Shown: in pieces, positions 32,076 through 41,383 of the stretch
Numbering within the stretch: the first letter of the stretch is position 1
Layout of the letters: each line of letters opens with the position of its first letter
Position numbers and translations under genes: made by a program
NCBI GenBank assembly: GCA_024231975.1
Contig: JAAEQB010000012.1
Coordinates: 1 to 64,000, forward strand
Length of the DNA: 64,000 nt
Direction: 5' to 3'
Origin: Allobosea sp.
GTDB taxonomy: Bacteria > Pseudomonadota > Alphaproteobacteria > Rhizobiales > Beijerinckiaceae
The notes under the pieces: generated by a model
Database searches by the model: none
What the model was told of the DNA's origin: nothing
The model's input: the letters and a program-made list of their open reading frames with translations, nothing else

Positions 32076-33181
32076 GCGCGACGAAACGCTCCCGCGGCCG
32101 CGAGATCCTGATCAATCTCGCGGTCTCGCTCGGCAGCGTGGTCTTCTTCCTGCTGTTCTGCGAGCTGGTGCTGTTCCGCTTCGTGCTGCCGGCGAGCGAT
32201 GTGCCGCGCAATGCCTTCGTCAACGAGGTTGTGCGCTACCAGCCCGGGCAGAGCGGTGTCTGGCGCGTGCGCGACGAGATCGCGGCGCCCTTCAAGATCA
32301 ATGCGCAGGGCTGGAACTCGCCGCTGCCGGACTATCCGGTCGAACGCAAGCCGGGAGTAAGCCGCATCGCCTTCGTCGGCGACAGCTTCGTCGAGGCGCT
32401 GCAGGTGCCGTTCGACAAGACCTTCGCCGAGGTGGTCGGCGCCCGGCTGGCCGACAAGGGCCCGGTTGAGGTCCAGCGCTTCGGCGTCGCCGGCGCTCCG
32501 CTCAGCCAGTACCTGCAGATGGTCGAGCGCGAGGTCGAGCAGCGGCGGCCCGACCGGATCGTCGTGATGCTGATCCACAATGATTTCGACGAAAGCTTCG
32601 TCTTCAAGCCGGGACGCTACACCTCGAGCTTCCTCAAACTCAGGATCGAGGGCGGCAAGGTGGTCGGCGAAGTGCCGCCGCAGCCCTGGCGCGCCAGCTG
32701 GGTCGAATTCGCCCGGCAAAGCGCGACCGCTCGCTTCCTGCTCTATCGCTGGCAGGTCCGGCCGCAGACGCTGGTCGATGCGATTCTCGGACCGGCCAAG
32801 GCGGCCGGCGAGGGCGGCTATGCCGCCAATATCGATGTCGCGAGCGTGCTGGCGCTGGAGGCCGATATCCGGGTCGCGACGGACTATCTCTTCGGCCGCC
32901 TGAAGGCGCGCGCCGATGCGATCGGGGCGAAGCTCCAGCTCGTCATGGATGGCGATCGCGAGGCGATCTATGCCGGCCGTGCCGACAGCCCGGCGCTGAA
33001 GCTCAACCGGATCGCCGCGGAGATGGCGGCCCGGCACGGCATCGCCTTCCTCGACCTGCATCCCGTCTTTGCTGCGGAGTGGGCCAAGGCCGGCAGGCGC
33101 TTCGAGTTCGGCTCCGATGCGCATTGGAACGAATACGGCCACCAGGTGGCCGGCGCGGCGATCGCCGAGGCGCTGCAGTAG
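32072..33181 (+). CDS. Membrane-anchored SGNH/GDSL-type hydrolase-like protein
   Basis: The 369-residue protein has one N-terminal transmembrane helix (INLAVSLGSVVFFLLFCEL). Its SGNH-like domain has block I IAFVGDSFVEA (Ser nucleophile), VMLIHNDFDE and C-terminal SDAHWNEYGHQ with the Asp/His pair. Such proteins act on acyl or acetyl groups of cell-surface polysaccharides. The TTG start overlaps the prfB stop; a rare start codon with overlap suggests low coupled expression. The substrate is unknown. Confidence 0.75.
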   Translation: MSATKRSRGREILINLAVSLGSVVFFLLFCELVLFRFVLPASDVPRNAFVNEVVRYQPGQSGVWRVRDEIAAPFKINAQGWNSPLPDYPVERKPGVSRIAFVGDSFVEALQVPFDKTFAEVVGARLADKGPVEVQRFGVAGAPLSQYLQMVEREVEQRRPDRIVVMLIHNDFDESFVFKPGRYTSSFLKLRIEGGKVVGEVPPQPWRASWVEFARQSATARFLLYRWQVRPQTLVDAILGPAKAAGEGGYAANIDVASVLALEADIRVATDYLFGRLKARADAIGAKLQLVMDGDREAIYAGRADSPALKLNRIAAEMAARHGIAFLDLHPVFAAEWAKAGRRFEFGSDAHWNEYGHQVAGAAIAEALQ

Positions 33182-33203
33182 CGAAGAGACAAGTTATTGA
33201 ATC

Positions 33204-33240
33204 AAAACAGCCTGCTGTAGCGGAATGCTGCAGCAGGCTG
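33204..33240 (-). terminator. Terminator of the M23 peptidase gene
   Basis: CAGCCTGCTG (33208-33217) and CAGCAGGCTG (33231-33240) make a 10-bp perfect stem with a 13-base loop. On the minus strand it is followed by TTTTGATT. Confidence 0.6.
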
Positions 33241-33269
33241 TGAGGGTTTGCCTATGCCTCGGAGAGGCT

Positions 33270-34595
33270 TCAGAGCTGCCCCGCCAGCTTGTCGCCGGCA
33301 CGCAGGAAGCGGTTCGGGTCGGCAGGCTCGCCATCGATGCGGGTCTCGTAATGCAGGTGAGGCCCAGTGGAGCGGCCGGTGGAGCCGACGCGGCCGACCA
33401 GCGTGCCGGCCGTGACCGTCTGTCCCTCGCTGACCAGGATCGCCGACATATGGGCATAGCGGGTGGTGATGCCGCCGGCATGCTCGATCTCGACCATATT
33501 GCCGTAGCCGCCCGAGTACTCGGCCGTCACGACCTTGCCCGGGCCGGTCGCGCGCACCGGCGAGCCGTGCTCGGCGCGCAGGTCCATGCCGGTGTGCAGG
33601 GCGGCACCGCGCGTAAAGGGGTCGGCGCGATAGCCATAATTGGAACTCAGCTCGAGTTCTCCGGCGAGCGGCCGGCGCAGCGGCAGCTGCTCGACGAGGC
33701 CACGCAGGCGGAAGACGGTGGCGATGCGCGGCTGCAGCGAGCTCAGGGTCGCCTCGAACGGCCCGGCCGAGGCATCGAGGTTGATCGGAACCAGGGGGCC
33801 GCCGACGCCCTTTGGAAGCGGGGTCGCGACGGCCAGCCTGTCGGTGTCGAGGCGGGTTTCGGCAAGGGCGCTGCGTAGCGTCTTTTGGGTGTCGCCGAGA
33901 TTCTTGTCGATCTCGCGCAGGGCTGCGAGCTGCGTGGCCGAGCTGCGCTCGATCGACTGATCGAGCTGGATGAGCGTTTCGGCGACACGCTTGGCCGGCG
34001 GAACCGGTTCCTCGGCTTCGCCCGACTGCCAGGGCGCCGAGCGGTCATCGGCGCCGCGCAGCGGCAGAGCTTCCGGCGCCGGTGTCGGCTTGCCGGAGGC
34101 GAAGGGCGCGAAGCTGGTGACGCCGGAGGCGCGAATCGGCTCCTCGGGCTTGATCATGCGCTGGCGGAGCGGGTTCTTGGCGGCCTGCGACACGCCGATC
34201 CCGGCCGATTGCAGGCTCTCAGCGACGGCATTGACCAGGGATTGCCGCGATTCGAGCTCGGCCTGACGCGTCGCGATCTCGCCGACGCGGGCCTCGACGC
34301 CGTCCTGGTCAAGCAAGGCGCGGCTGGCGAGCCGGTCGACATCGGCGCGCAGCGCGGCGATCCGGTCTTCATAAGCATATTGGCGGGAGGTCTCCCGGCT
34401 GATCAGCCGGGCGGCTAGGTCGTCCTTGCGCAGGATGTACCAGCTCGTCGCGCCGCTCCAGGCGGTGGTCAGCGCCAACAGGCTGAGGCCGAGCAAGGCG
34501 GTCGAGCGGCGAACGGTGAAGCTGCGACGCGAGAGAAGGCCGGTCACGGCAAGCTCATGGCCGGCGGCCTGAGCACGGGAATCCGAGGAGGTCAT
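33270..34595 (-). CDS. M23-family (LytM-type) metallopeptidase/murein hydrolase
   Basis: The 441 residues have an N-terminal transmembrane helix (ALLGLSLLALTTAWSG, about 33-48). A coiled-coil region covers about 65-280 (RIAALRADVDRLASRALL and others). The C-terminal M23 domain includes SNYGYRADPFTRGAALHTGMD (first zinc His/Asp), YAHMSAI and HLHYE. It cleaves peptidoglycan crosslinks or, if weakly active, activates amidases such as the one at 26376. The Met at 34595 is chosen because the upstream extension overlaps non-coding repeat sequence. Confidence 0.9.
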   Translation of the reverse strand: MTSSDSRAQAAGHELAVTGLLSRRSFTVRRSTALLGLSLLALTTAWSGATSWYILRKDDLAARLISRETSRQYAYEDRIAALRADVDRLASRALLDQDGVEARVGEIATRQAELESRQSLVNAVAESLQSAGIGVSQAAKNPLRQRMIKPEEPIRASGVTSFAPFASGKPTPAPEALPLRGADDRSAPWQSGEAEEPVPPAKRVAETLIQLDQSIERSSATQLAALREIDKNLGDTQKTLRSALAETRLDTDRLAVATPLPKGVGGPLVPINLDASAGPFEATLSSLQPRIATVFRLRGLVEQLPLRRPLAGELELSSNYGYRADPFTRGAALHTGMDLRAEHGSPVRATGPGKVVTAEYSGGYGNMVEIEHAGGITTRYAHMSAILVSEGQTVTAGTLVGRVGSTGRSTGPHLHYETRIDGEPADPNRFLRAGDKLAGQL

Positions 34596-34719
34596 ACGCA
34601 AAACCGGAAGTGACGCTGCGATAGGACGATTAGACCTCGTTAGGGTTAACCAATCGCAAACTGCGACGGGTCTGGCGTGTTTGGGCTCAGCTTTTCCAGA
34701 CTGTCTTGGAAACTCAGCT

Positions 34720-34763
34720 CTCATCCTTCGAGACACAGCCCGAAGACTGCTTCTCAGGATGAG
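34720..34763. repeat. REP-like intergenic palindrome
   Basis: CTCATCCT (34720-34727) and AGGATGAG (34756-34763) bracket an imperfect hairpin with TTCGAGACACAGC and CGAAGACTGCTTCTC between. Elements of this type (CATCCTTCGAGAC...CTCAGGATGAGG) are abundant between genes in many Hyphomicrobiales. It lies between the M23 and bcp genes. Confidence 0.6.
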
Positions 34764-34785
34764 GGCTGGTGGAAGGCCCTCGGCT

Positions 34786-35250
34786 TCAGAGCTCACGCGC
34801 GGCCGCGAGCACGGCCTCGGCATGGCCCTTAACCCGGACCTTGGCCCAGACGCGGGCGATCTTGCCGGTCTCATCGATCAGGAAGGTGCTGCGCTCGACG
34901 CCCATATAGTGGCGGCCATACATCTGCTTCTCGACCCAGAGGCCGTAGGCCTCGATCGCCTTGCGCTCCTCGTCCGAGATCAGTGTCAGCTTGAGGTCAT
35001 ACTTCTGCTTGAACTTGTCGTGGCGCTTCACCGAATCCGGCGAGATCCCGATCACCGTCGTGCCGGCCGCGGTGAAATCGTCACGCAGCGCGTCGAAGGA
35101 GAGCGCCTCATTGGTACAACTCGTCGTGTCGTCCTGCGGGTAGGCATAGAGCACGACCTTGCGGCCGCGCAGGCTGGAGAGGGCGAGCGAACCGTCGCCG
35201 TCTGTCGGCAAGGTGAAGTCGGGGGCCTGCATGCCTTCGTTCAACGCCAT
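34786..35250 (-). CDS. bcp: Thiol peroxidase of the Bcp/PrxQ group
   Basis: The 154-residue protein reduces hydroperoxides in the cytosol. It starts MALNEGMQAPDFTLPTDGDG and carries the peroxidatic Cys (about residue 45) in DTTSCTNEAL. The usual resolving Cys five residues later is Leu here, so it is probably a 1-Cys or intermolecularly resolved variant. The family T-P-G-C motif is also altered to TTSC. AAGGAAGG lies before the Met at 35250; the longer frame has no ribosome site. Confidence 0.88.
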   Translation of the reverse strand: MALNEGMQAPDFTLPTDGDGSLALSSLRGRKVVLYAYPQDDTTSCTNEALSFDALRDDFTAAGTTVIGISPDSVKRHDKFKQKYDLKLTLISDEERKAIEAYGLWVEKQMYGRHYMGVERSTFLIDETGKIARVWAKVRVKGHAEAVLAAAREL

Positions 35251-35470
35251 CTTCGCCTTCCTTTGGTCGCGATCACATGCAAGGGCCGGGTAGGCCGCAA
35301 GCGACAAGCCGGCCCCGACCACAGACCAGAACCGACCGGGACGAATCAGCTAGCGTGTGCCGCTGCTGTACCACTCCCGGGATCAGGCGCATCATGCGGA
35401 TGCTGCGGCGGCCCTGCTGCTGGAGTTGCCGCATCGATCCGCATGATTCGAGTAGCAAGACAAGAAGCGA

Positions 35471-38400
35471 TTGCGTTTGACCGAGACCAGCAAGATCGAT
35501 GCGGTTCCCGCATCTGCCACGGCTGCCGAGGCGGAGTGCCAGGAGGTCGTCGCCGTGGCCAAGCGTGCCTGGCGTGGCATCGTCGTGGTTGCAGCCGCGG
35601 TCTGCATGGCCGTGGTCGCCCTCGGTTTCGGCGGCGTCGCTTTGCTGGTGACGGGCGTCGTTCCGCTCCCGGGACTGGAAGGGCGGATCTCCTCAGCCAT
35701 CGAGGAGCGGCTCGGCCCGAACTGGAAGGTCCAGGCCGAGAATGCCGAGCTCGACCGGGTTGATGGCCGCTCGCGCTTGCGGGTCCGCGAAGTCTCGTTC
35801 CGGCATGCAGGGGGGGCGTCGTTCCGGGCGCCGGAGGCGGTGCTGGGCTATGAGCCGATGGCGCTGCTGCGTGGCGACATCCGTCTGGTCTCGCTCGACC
35901 TGCGCGGCGTCAACATCCGGCTCGGCGTCAGGCAGGACGGCTCGCTGCTGCTGGAACAGGATGCCCAGCCGGAGCAGGCACCGAAGACACCCGTCGCCGG
36001 CGATCCCGTCGACTGGGACGCTTTTGCCGGCGCGATGAACGCCATCGGCGCGCTCGTCTCGAACGATGGGCTGCTTGGTTCTCTGGAAGTCGCCGGCATC
36101 GGCGGAGCTCGGGTGACGTTGATCGACCCGGCCGGGCGGCAGCGCTCCGGCCTGGAGGATGTCGACGTCAGGCTGGAGCGGTTCGGCGGCGGGCAGGCGC
36201 GGCTCTCGATGAAGGGGCGGATCGGTTCGCGCTGGAAGGAGCTGGCGATCGACCTGGCGAGCGCGCCGGATGGGACGCGCAGCGCCACGGTCGACATCCA
36301 GCGCTTCGAGCCGGCCGAGGCTGTTGCCCTGGCCTTCGGCAACGCCATGGTCGCGCTCGACGGCCTGGCGCTCAGCGGCAAGATCTCGCTGACCCAGACG
36401 GCGAGCGGCGAGCGCAGGATTGCGGCGGGGCTCTCCGTCGCTCCGGGCGTGGTCAAGGTCCACAATGCCGGGCTCGACCCGATCGAGGTCCAGGGCGCCA
36501 AGCTCGACTTCACCAGCGATGACGGCCTCAAGACCATCAAGGTCGCGACCGCCCAGCTCCAGGCCGGCGAGACCAAGCTCGCGGGCAGCGGCGAGGGGCG
36601 CAACGAGAACGGCATCTGGCGGCTGGCGCTCGACGGCTCCGGGCAGGTCGCCGGCATCGGCAAGGACCCCGCTGTCGTCCTCTCGAGCCTACGCACGCAG
36701 CTCGAGGTCGATCCTGGCGCTGGTGAAGTCAGGATGGGCCAGCTCTCCTTCAAGGGGCCGCTGATCAACGCCGAGGGCTCCGGCATGGCCCGCCGGCGTG
36801 ACGACAAGAATTCGCACCAGTTCCAGATCCGGGCGGTCGATACCGACATGCGGGCGGCGCTCGCGGTCTGGCCCGCGGTGACTTCGCCGGGGTTGCATGC
36901 GGCTTTGGTCGAGATGGTGAAAAGCGGGCGGGTCGAGGAGATCGATGTCAAGGTGACGATGTCGCCGGAGGCGAATGCGCGGCTGTTCGCTGGCAAGGGC
37001 ATGGACGACGACGCCGTTGCCGTGAGTTTGAAGGCCTCGCAGGTCAGCTTCCTGCCCAATCCCGGCCTACCGCTCCTCACCGATGCGCGCGTCGTCGGCT
37101 CGACGACCGGCCGCACCGTCGACCTCGCCATCTCGCAGGCCACGGCCGAGGTCGGGGAGGGGCGCAAGCTCCAGCTCGGCGAAGGCACCTTCGCCATGTC
37201 CGACACCTGGGCGGACCGGCCGCAGGCCCGGATCGGCTTCAAGTCGACGGGGTCGGCCGATGCGCTGGTCGCGCTCCTCAATTTCCCGTCCCTGCGCGAG
37301 TTCTCGCCGCTCAAGATCGAGCCCGGCGCGCTGCGCGGGTCTATCGACCTGAGCAACCAGCTCTCCTTGCCGCTGGTCAACGATCTGACCTTCAACGATG
37401 TGGTGATCCGCAGCAGTGGCATGCTCTCGAACATCGCCTCGGACAATCTGCTCGGTGGCGAAAAGCTGGAAGGCGCCAATCTGGCGCTGACCTATGATCG
37501 CGGCCAGCTTTCGATCAAGGGCGATGGCAGGATCGGCGGCGATAAGGCGCCGATCGAGCTCAGGCAGAATGCGAAGGGGCAGGGCGAGGCGACCGTCTCG
37601 CTCAATCTCGACAATGCCGCGCTGAAACGACGCGGCTTCGGCCCCGAGACCGGGATCAGCGGGCCGATGCAGGTCAAGGTCGTGAAGTCGCTTGGCAGGA
37701 CGCCGGAGGTACCGCCGCGCGTCGAGGTCGACCTGACCAAGGCCGCGCTCGACACGGGCGTGCCTGGCGTCAGCAAGCCCGCTGGCCGGGCCGGAAAAGC
37801 GGTTTTCACCTATGTCGTCGACGACGACGGTCCGGATCTGGAGGATCTGACGATCGAGAGCGCGCCGCTGCTGGCCAAGGGACGCATCTCGCTGACCAAG
37901 CAGAACACGTTCGAGAGTGCCAGCTTCTCGCAATTGCGCATCTCGCCGGGCGACAACCTGACCAAGGTCGAGATCGGGCGCGATGGCGGGTTGACCAAGC
38001 TCTCGGTGCGCGGCGCGGTGCTCGATGCCCGGCCTTTCATTCGCGATCTGTTCGACGCGCCAGCGGCGCCGGCTCGGAGCGGCGCTCGTGGCCAGAATGC
38101 CGCGTCCGGCCCCGATTTCGACCTCGACCTCGACGTGCCGATCCTCACCGGCTTCAACAGCGAAGCGCTCGGCAATTCGCAGCTCAAGCTGTCGCGCCGG
38201 AATGGCGCCCTCCGCTCGATCGCCTATCAAGGCCGGATCGGCAAGGCAGACCTCTCGATCAAGCAGGCCAAGCAAGGCGAGGGCCCGGCAACGATCGTGG
38301 TGCAGTCGGAGAATGGCGGCGCCACCCTGCGTTTCCTCGACCTCTATCGCCGCGCCTATGGCGGCGACCTGGTGCTGCAGCTAGGCGCCGGCGAAGGACG

Positions 38401-38953
38401 TCAGCCCGGTGAATTCCTCCTGCGCAACTTCACTGTGCGGGACGAACCTGCCTTGCGCCGTGTCGTCGGTCCGCCGGGCTCACAAGCGCCGAACGCGTTC
38501 GACAACCCCGGCGCGCCGGCTCCGCGCATCGATGCGAGCGATGTCGCCTTCACCAAGCTGCGCGCCGAGTTCGTGCGCAGCGCCAGCCGGATCGACATCA
38601 ACGATGCCGTGCTCTGGGGCCAGCAGGTCGGCTTCACCATCCAGGGCAATGTCGACTATGGGCGCGACCGCGTCGACATCGGCGGCACCTTCGTGCCTGG
38701 CTATGCCTTCAACAACGCCTTCGCCCAAGTGCCGGTGGTCGGCATGATCCTCGGCGGCGGGCAATATGGCGGCCTGTTCGCGGTGAATTTCCGCGTCTCG
38801 GGCTCAGCCAGCCAACCGACCATGACGGTGAACCCGCTCTCGGCGATCGCGCCCGGCATCCTGCGGCGCTTCGTCGATCCGCTCGGCGGGGGACCGATGG
38901 GGCAGGGGCGACCAAGTGCCAATACGCCGGCGCCCGGTACGGCCGAGCGCTGA
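35471..38953 (+). CDS. AsmA-like/YhdP-like (DUF3971) large envelope protein
   Basis: The 1160-residue protein has one N-terminal membrane helix (about 33-60, IVVVAAAVCMAVVALGFGGVA). A very long repetitive beta-strand region follows, and the C-terminal AsmA-like block includes GGTFVPGYAFNNAFAQVPVVG and NPLSAIAPGILRRF. AsmA/YhdP proteins form lipid-conducting bridges between the inner and outer membranes. The start is TTG at 35471 in my reading; GTG codons nearer the helix are possible. It is monocistronic, divergent from bcp. Confidence 0.88.
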   Translation: MRLTETSKIDAVPASATAAEAECQEVVAVAKRAWRGIVVVAAAVCMAVVALGFGGVALLVTGVVPLPGLEGRISSAIEERLGPNWKVQAENAELDRVDGRSRLRVREVSFRHAGGASFRAPEAVLGYEPMALLRGDIRLVSLDLRGVNIRLGVRQDGSLLLEQDAQPEQAPKTPVAGDPVDWDAFAGAMNAIGALVSNDGLLGSLEVAGIGGARVTLIDPAGRQRSGLEDVDVRLERFGGGQARLSMKGRIGSRWKELAIDLASAPDGTRSATVDIQRFEPAEAVALAFGNAMVALDGLALSGKISLTQTASGERRIAAGLSVAPGVVKVHNAGLDPIEVQGAKLDFTSDDGLKTIKVATAQLQAGETKLAGSGEGRNENGIWRLALDGSGQVAGIGKDPAVVLSSLRTQLEVDPGAGEVRMGQLSFKGPLINAEGSGMARRRDDKNSHQFQIRAVDTDMRAALAVWPAVTSPGLHAALVEMVKSGRVEEIDVKVTMSPEANARLFAGKGMDDDAVAVSLKASQVSFLPNPGLPLLTDARVVGSTTGRTVDLAISQATAEVGEGRKLQLGEGTFAMSDTWADRPQARIGFKSTGSADALVALLNFPSLREFSPLKIEPGALRGSIDLSNQLSLPLVNDLTFNDVVIRSSGMLSNIASDNLLGGEKLEGANLALTYDRGQLSIKGDGRIGGDKAPIELRQNAKGQGEATVSLNLDNAALKRRGFGPETGISGPMQVKVVKSLGRTPEVPPRVEVDLTKAALDTGVPGVSKPAGRAGKAVFTYVVDDDGPDLEDLTIESAPLLAKGRISLTKQNTFESASFSQLRISPGDNLTKVEIGRDGGLTKLSVRGAVLDARPFIRDLFDAPAAPARSGARGQNAASGPDFDLDLDVPILTGFNSEALGNSQLKLSRRNGALRSIAYQGRIGKADLSIKQAKQGEGPATIVVQSENGGATLRFLDLYRRAYGGDLVLQLGAGEGRQPGEFLLRNFTVRDEPALRRVVGPPGSQAPNAFDNPGAPAPRIDASDVAFTKLRAEFVRSASRIDINDAVLWGQQVGFTIQGNVDYGRDRVDIGGTFVPGYAFNNAFAQVPVVGMILGGGQYGGLFAVNFRVSGSASQPTMTVNPLSAIAPGILRRFVDPLGGGPMGQGRPSANTPAPGTAER

Positions 38954-38997
38954 CTTTTACCGGATCGCGGCGCCTGGTTGGAACGCGACGGTCGGAT

Positions 38998-39894
38998 TCA
39001 GACGAAGTCTTGCGCGCTCCGGCTCCATCTGAGCTGAAGGAAGTCGGGGCGATCATTGATGGCCTTGCGTAAGGTCTTCAGACGCTCATCCCAGAGTGGG
39101 CTGCCGATCTTCAGTAGCGAGCCGTATGGGTCGCTCGTCTTCACGGCAGCGTCGATCTGCGGCCATGTCGTGCTGCCGCCGCGACCATGATGGAGAATGT
39201 CGGCGATGACGCAGCATTCCCGGGCAGGGCGCTTGTCGATTCCGACCCGGTTGTCGGCTCTCGCCATGAAGGTCCGGTAGGTCGCGATCATCGTCTGCAC
39301 TTGCGCGGCGCGCGCGGAGACGTGCTGCAATGTCCAATGGATCAATTTGCCAGCGGCGATGACTTCCGCGTCCTCGACTTCACTCAGTCCGGGGTTGAGA
39401 TACGCCATGAGCGGCGCCGTCGATTGCCCGGATTCAAGGGGCTCAGGCTCGCTGCCGATCTCGGTACGGTGGATGCGGCCATTGATTACGGCAAGATGAG
39501 GAAAATAGTCCCTGGCTTCGGCTTTCCCCAGCAATGTCCTGAAATATCGGACAAAATCGCCATCGGGGACATGGGCCGCGAACTGGCCGAAGCCGAAGGT
39601 GAAGGCAGCACGATCGTAAGTGTTAAGCGTGAGATAGCTTCGGCCTTCGCAGATTGCCGTCGGTTCGACGAACCGAGCCCAGAATCCTTCGGTCCCCGCG
39701 TGCTCCGTCGGATCGTAAAGAAGCTTGGGCAGTTTCGAGCCGGCGAAGATATTGAAGAGGCCGATCTTGCCCTTGTACTCGACTTTGCGCCCCACGAATA
39801 AACGGGGCCCGCCGTCTGCCGTCACAGAGAAATCGCTTCCTTGACGCTGGATCTGAAACAGGATCGCCACCGCTCGCCCCCCGCGTCTCTGCAA
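38998..39894 (-). CDS. Unrecognised ~290-residue cytosolic protein
   Basis: It encodes 298 residues from ATG 39894 (a GTG at 39873 with a GGGGGGCGAG stretch before it is an alternative). There is no signal peptide or membrane segment. The centre (LTLNTYDRAAFTFGFGQFAAH, DGDFVRYFRTLLGKAEARDYFP) resembles unnamed proteins with a lysozyme-like helical arrangement, but I cannot confirm this. Codon use is less GC-biased than that of both neighbours, suggesting later acquisition. It stands alone between the AsmA-like gene and tyrS. Confidence 0.6.
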   Translation of the reverse strand: MQRRGGRAVAILFQIQRQGSDFSVTADGGPRLFVGRKVEYKGKIGLFNIFAGSKLPKLLYDPTEHAGTEGFWARFVEPTAICEGRSYLTLNTYDRAAFTFGFGQFAAHVPDGDFVRYFRTLLGKAEARDYFPHLAVINGRIHRTEIGSEPEPLESGQSTAPLMAYLNPGLSEVEDAEVIAAGKLIHWTLQHVSARAAQVQTMIATYRTFMARADNRVGIDKRPARECCVIADILHHGRGGSTTWPQIDAAVKTSDPYGSLLKIGSPLWDERLKTLRKAINDRPDFLQLRWSRSAQDFV

Positions 39895-40000
39895 TGCTTG
39901 GAGTCAAGCTTACATAACGCTAGGGAATGCGCAACCTCCGATTGCGGAGATGGCTTTGACGCGCCGGGCCATCCTATCGGGGAGTTCCAGCGCCGGCTTC

Positions 40001-41251
40001 TCAGACCGGCCGCAGCAGGACGTGCTTCTTCTTGCCGAAGGAGAGCTTGACCGCGCCGTCGACGAGGTCGGCCGGCGAGAGCGTCGCGCGCTCGTCGGAG
40101 ACCTGGGCATCGTTGACGCGCAGGCCGCCGGCCTTGATCTGGCGGCGGGCCTCGCCGGTCGAGGGCACGAGGCCGGCGCTGACGAAGGCGCTGAGCACGC
40201 CGAGGCCGGCGCTCAGCTCAGCCGCCGGCACCTCGACGCTCGGCAGGTCCTGGGCGGCCCCGCCTTCCTCGAAGGTCTTGCGGGCGGTCTCAGCCGCGGC
40301 TTCCGCGGCCTCGCGGCCGTGCAGCAACGCGGTGGCCTCGGTCGCCAGCACCTTCTTGGCCTCGTTGATCTCCGAGCCGCCGAGCGCGGCGAGCTTGGCG
40401 ATCTCGGCCAGCGGCAGGCGGGTGAACACCTTGAGGAAGCGGCCGACATCGGCGTCCTCGGTGTTGCGGAAATACTGCCAGAACTCATAGGGGCTGAAGA
40501 GGTCGCCATTGAGCCAGACGGCGCCGCTGGCGGTCTTGCCCATCTTGGCGCCCGAGGCGGTGGTGAGCAGCGGTGTCGTCAGCGCGAAGAGCTGCTTGCC
40601 CTCCATGCGGTGCGATAGGTCGACGCCGTTGATGATGTTGCCCCACTGGTCGGAGCCACCCATCTGCAGGCGGCAATCATAGCGGCGGCTGAGCTCGACG
40701 AAGTCGTAGCCCTGCATGATCATGTAGTTGAATTCGAGGAAGGAGAGCGACTGCTCGCGATCGAGCCGCAGCTTCACCGAGTCGAAGGAGAGCATGCGGT
40801 TGACCGAGAAATACCGGCCGACATCGCGCAGGAACTCGACATAGTTGAGCTTCAGCAGCCAGTCGGCGTTGTTCACCATCAGCGCGTCGGTCGGGCCGTC
40901 GCCGTAGCGCAGGATACGCGAATAGACCTTCTTGATGCTCTCGATATTGGCGTTGATCTCCTCGATCGAGAGCAGCTTGCGCTGGTCGTCGCGGAAGGAG
41001 GGATCTCCGACCATCGAAGTGCCGCCGCCCATCAGCGTGATCGGCCGGTGCCCGGTCTCCTGGAACCAGTAGAGCATGGTGACCGAGATCAGGTTGCCGA
41101 TGTGCAGGCTGGTCGCGGTCGCGTCATAGCCGACATAGGCGGTCTGCGGCCCCTGCAGGCAGAGGGCGTCGAGCGCCTCCGGATTGGAGATCTGGTGGAT
41201 CAGGCCGCGCTCGTCGAGCACGCGCAGGAAATCGGACTTGAAGGCGGTCAT
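40001..41251 (-). CDS. tyrS: Tyrosyl-tRNA synthetase
   Basis: The 416-residue class I synthetase charges tRNA-Tyr. It contains YVGYDATATSLHIGNLI (HIGH-type motif), GGSDQWGNIINGVDL (Tyr-binding) and the KMSKS-type loop KMGKT. A C-terminal S4 RNA-binding domain follows (GEARRQIKAGGLRVND). The Met at 41251 begins MTAFKSDFLRVLDERGLIHQ, as in homologues; the longer frame runs into a dispersed repeat. Confidence 0.97.
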   Translation of the reverse strand: MTAFKSDFLRVLDERGLIHQISNPEALDALCLQGPQTAYVGYDATATSLHIGNLISVTMLYWFQETGHRPITLMGGGTSMVGDPSFRDDQRKLLSIEEINANIESIKKVYSRILRYGDGPTDALMVNNADWLLKLNYVEFLRDVGRYFSVNRMLSFDSVKLRLDREQSLSFLEFNYMIMQGYDFVELSRRYDCRLQMGGSDQWGNIINGVDLSHRMEGKQLFALTTPLLTTASGAKMGKTASGAVWLNGDLFSPYEFWQYFRNTEDADVGRFLKVFTRLPLAEIAKLAALGGSEINEAKKVLATEATALLHGREAAEAAAETARKTFEEGGAAQDLPSVEVPAAELSAGLGVLSAFVSAGLVPSTGEARRQIKAGGLRVNDAQVSDERATLSPADLVDGAVKLSFGKKKHVLLRPV

Positions 41252-41281
41252 GACAGGGCTCGATGGTTTGACGGTTTTCGC

Positions 41282-41372
41282 GTCATGGTCGGGCGTGTCC
41301 CGACCATCCACGTCTTCGCTGGTCGTAGGCGGTGTGCAAGACGTGGATGCTCGCCACAAGGGCGAGCATGAC
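41282..41372. repeat. Nested palindromic repeat, copy 1
   Basis: Two 35-base arms (41282-41316 and 41338-41372) are inverted complements of each other at their ends (GTCATG... and ...CCACGTCTT). Each arm also contains its own hairpin (GGTCGGG-N5-CCCGACC and GCTCGCC-N5-GGCGAGC). It fills the gap between tyrS and the alpha/beta hydrolase. It is one of three copies in the window. Confidence 0.88.
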
Positions 41373-41383
41373 GGCGTTGGCGC

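Noticed and set aside
41282..41372. tRNA or small structured RNA gene
   Set aside because: The stems look cloverleaf-like, but there is no T-loop GGTTCGA motif or acceptor pairing, and the same element occurs at two other sites as a dispersed repeat.
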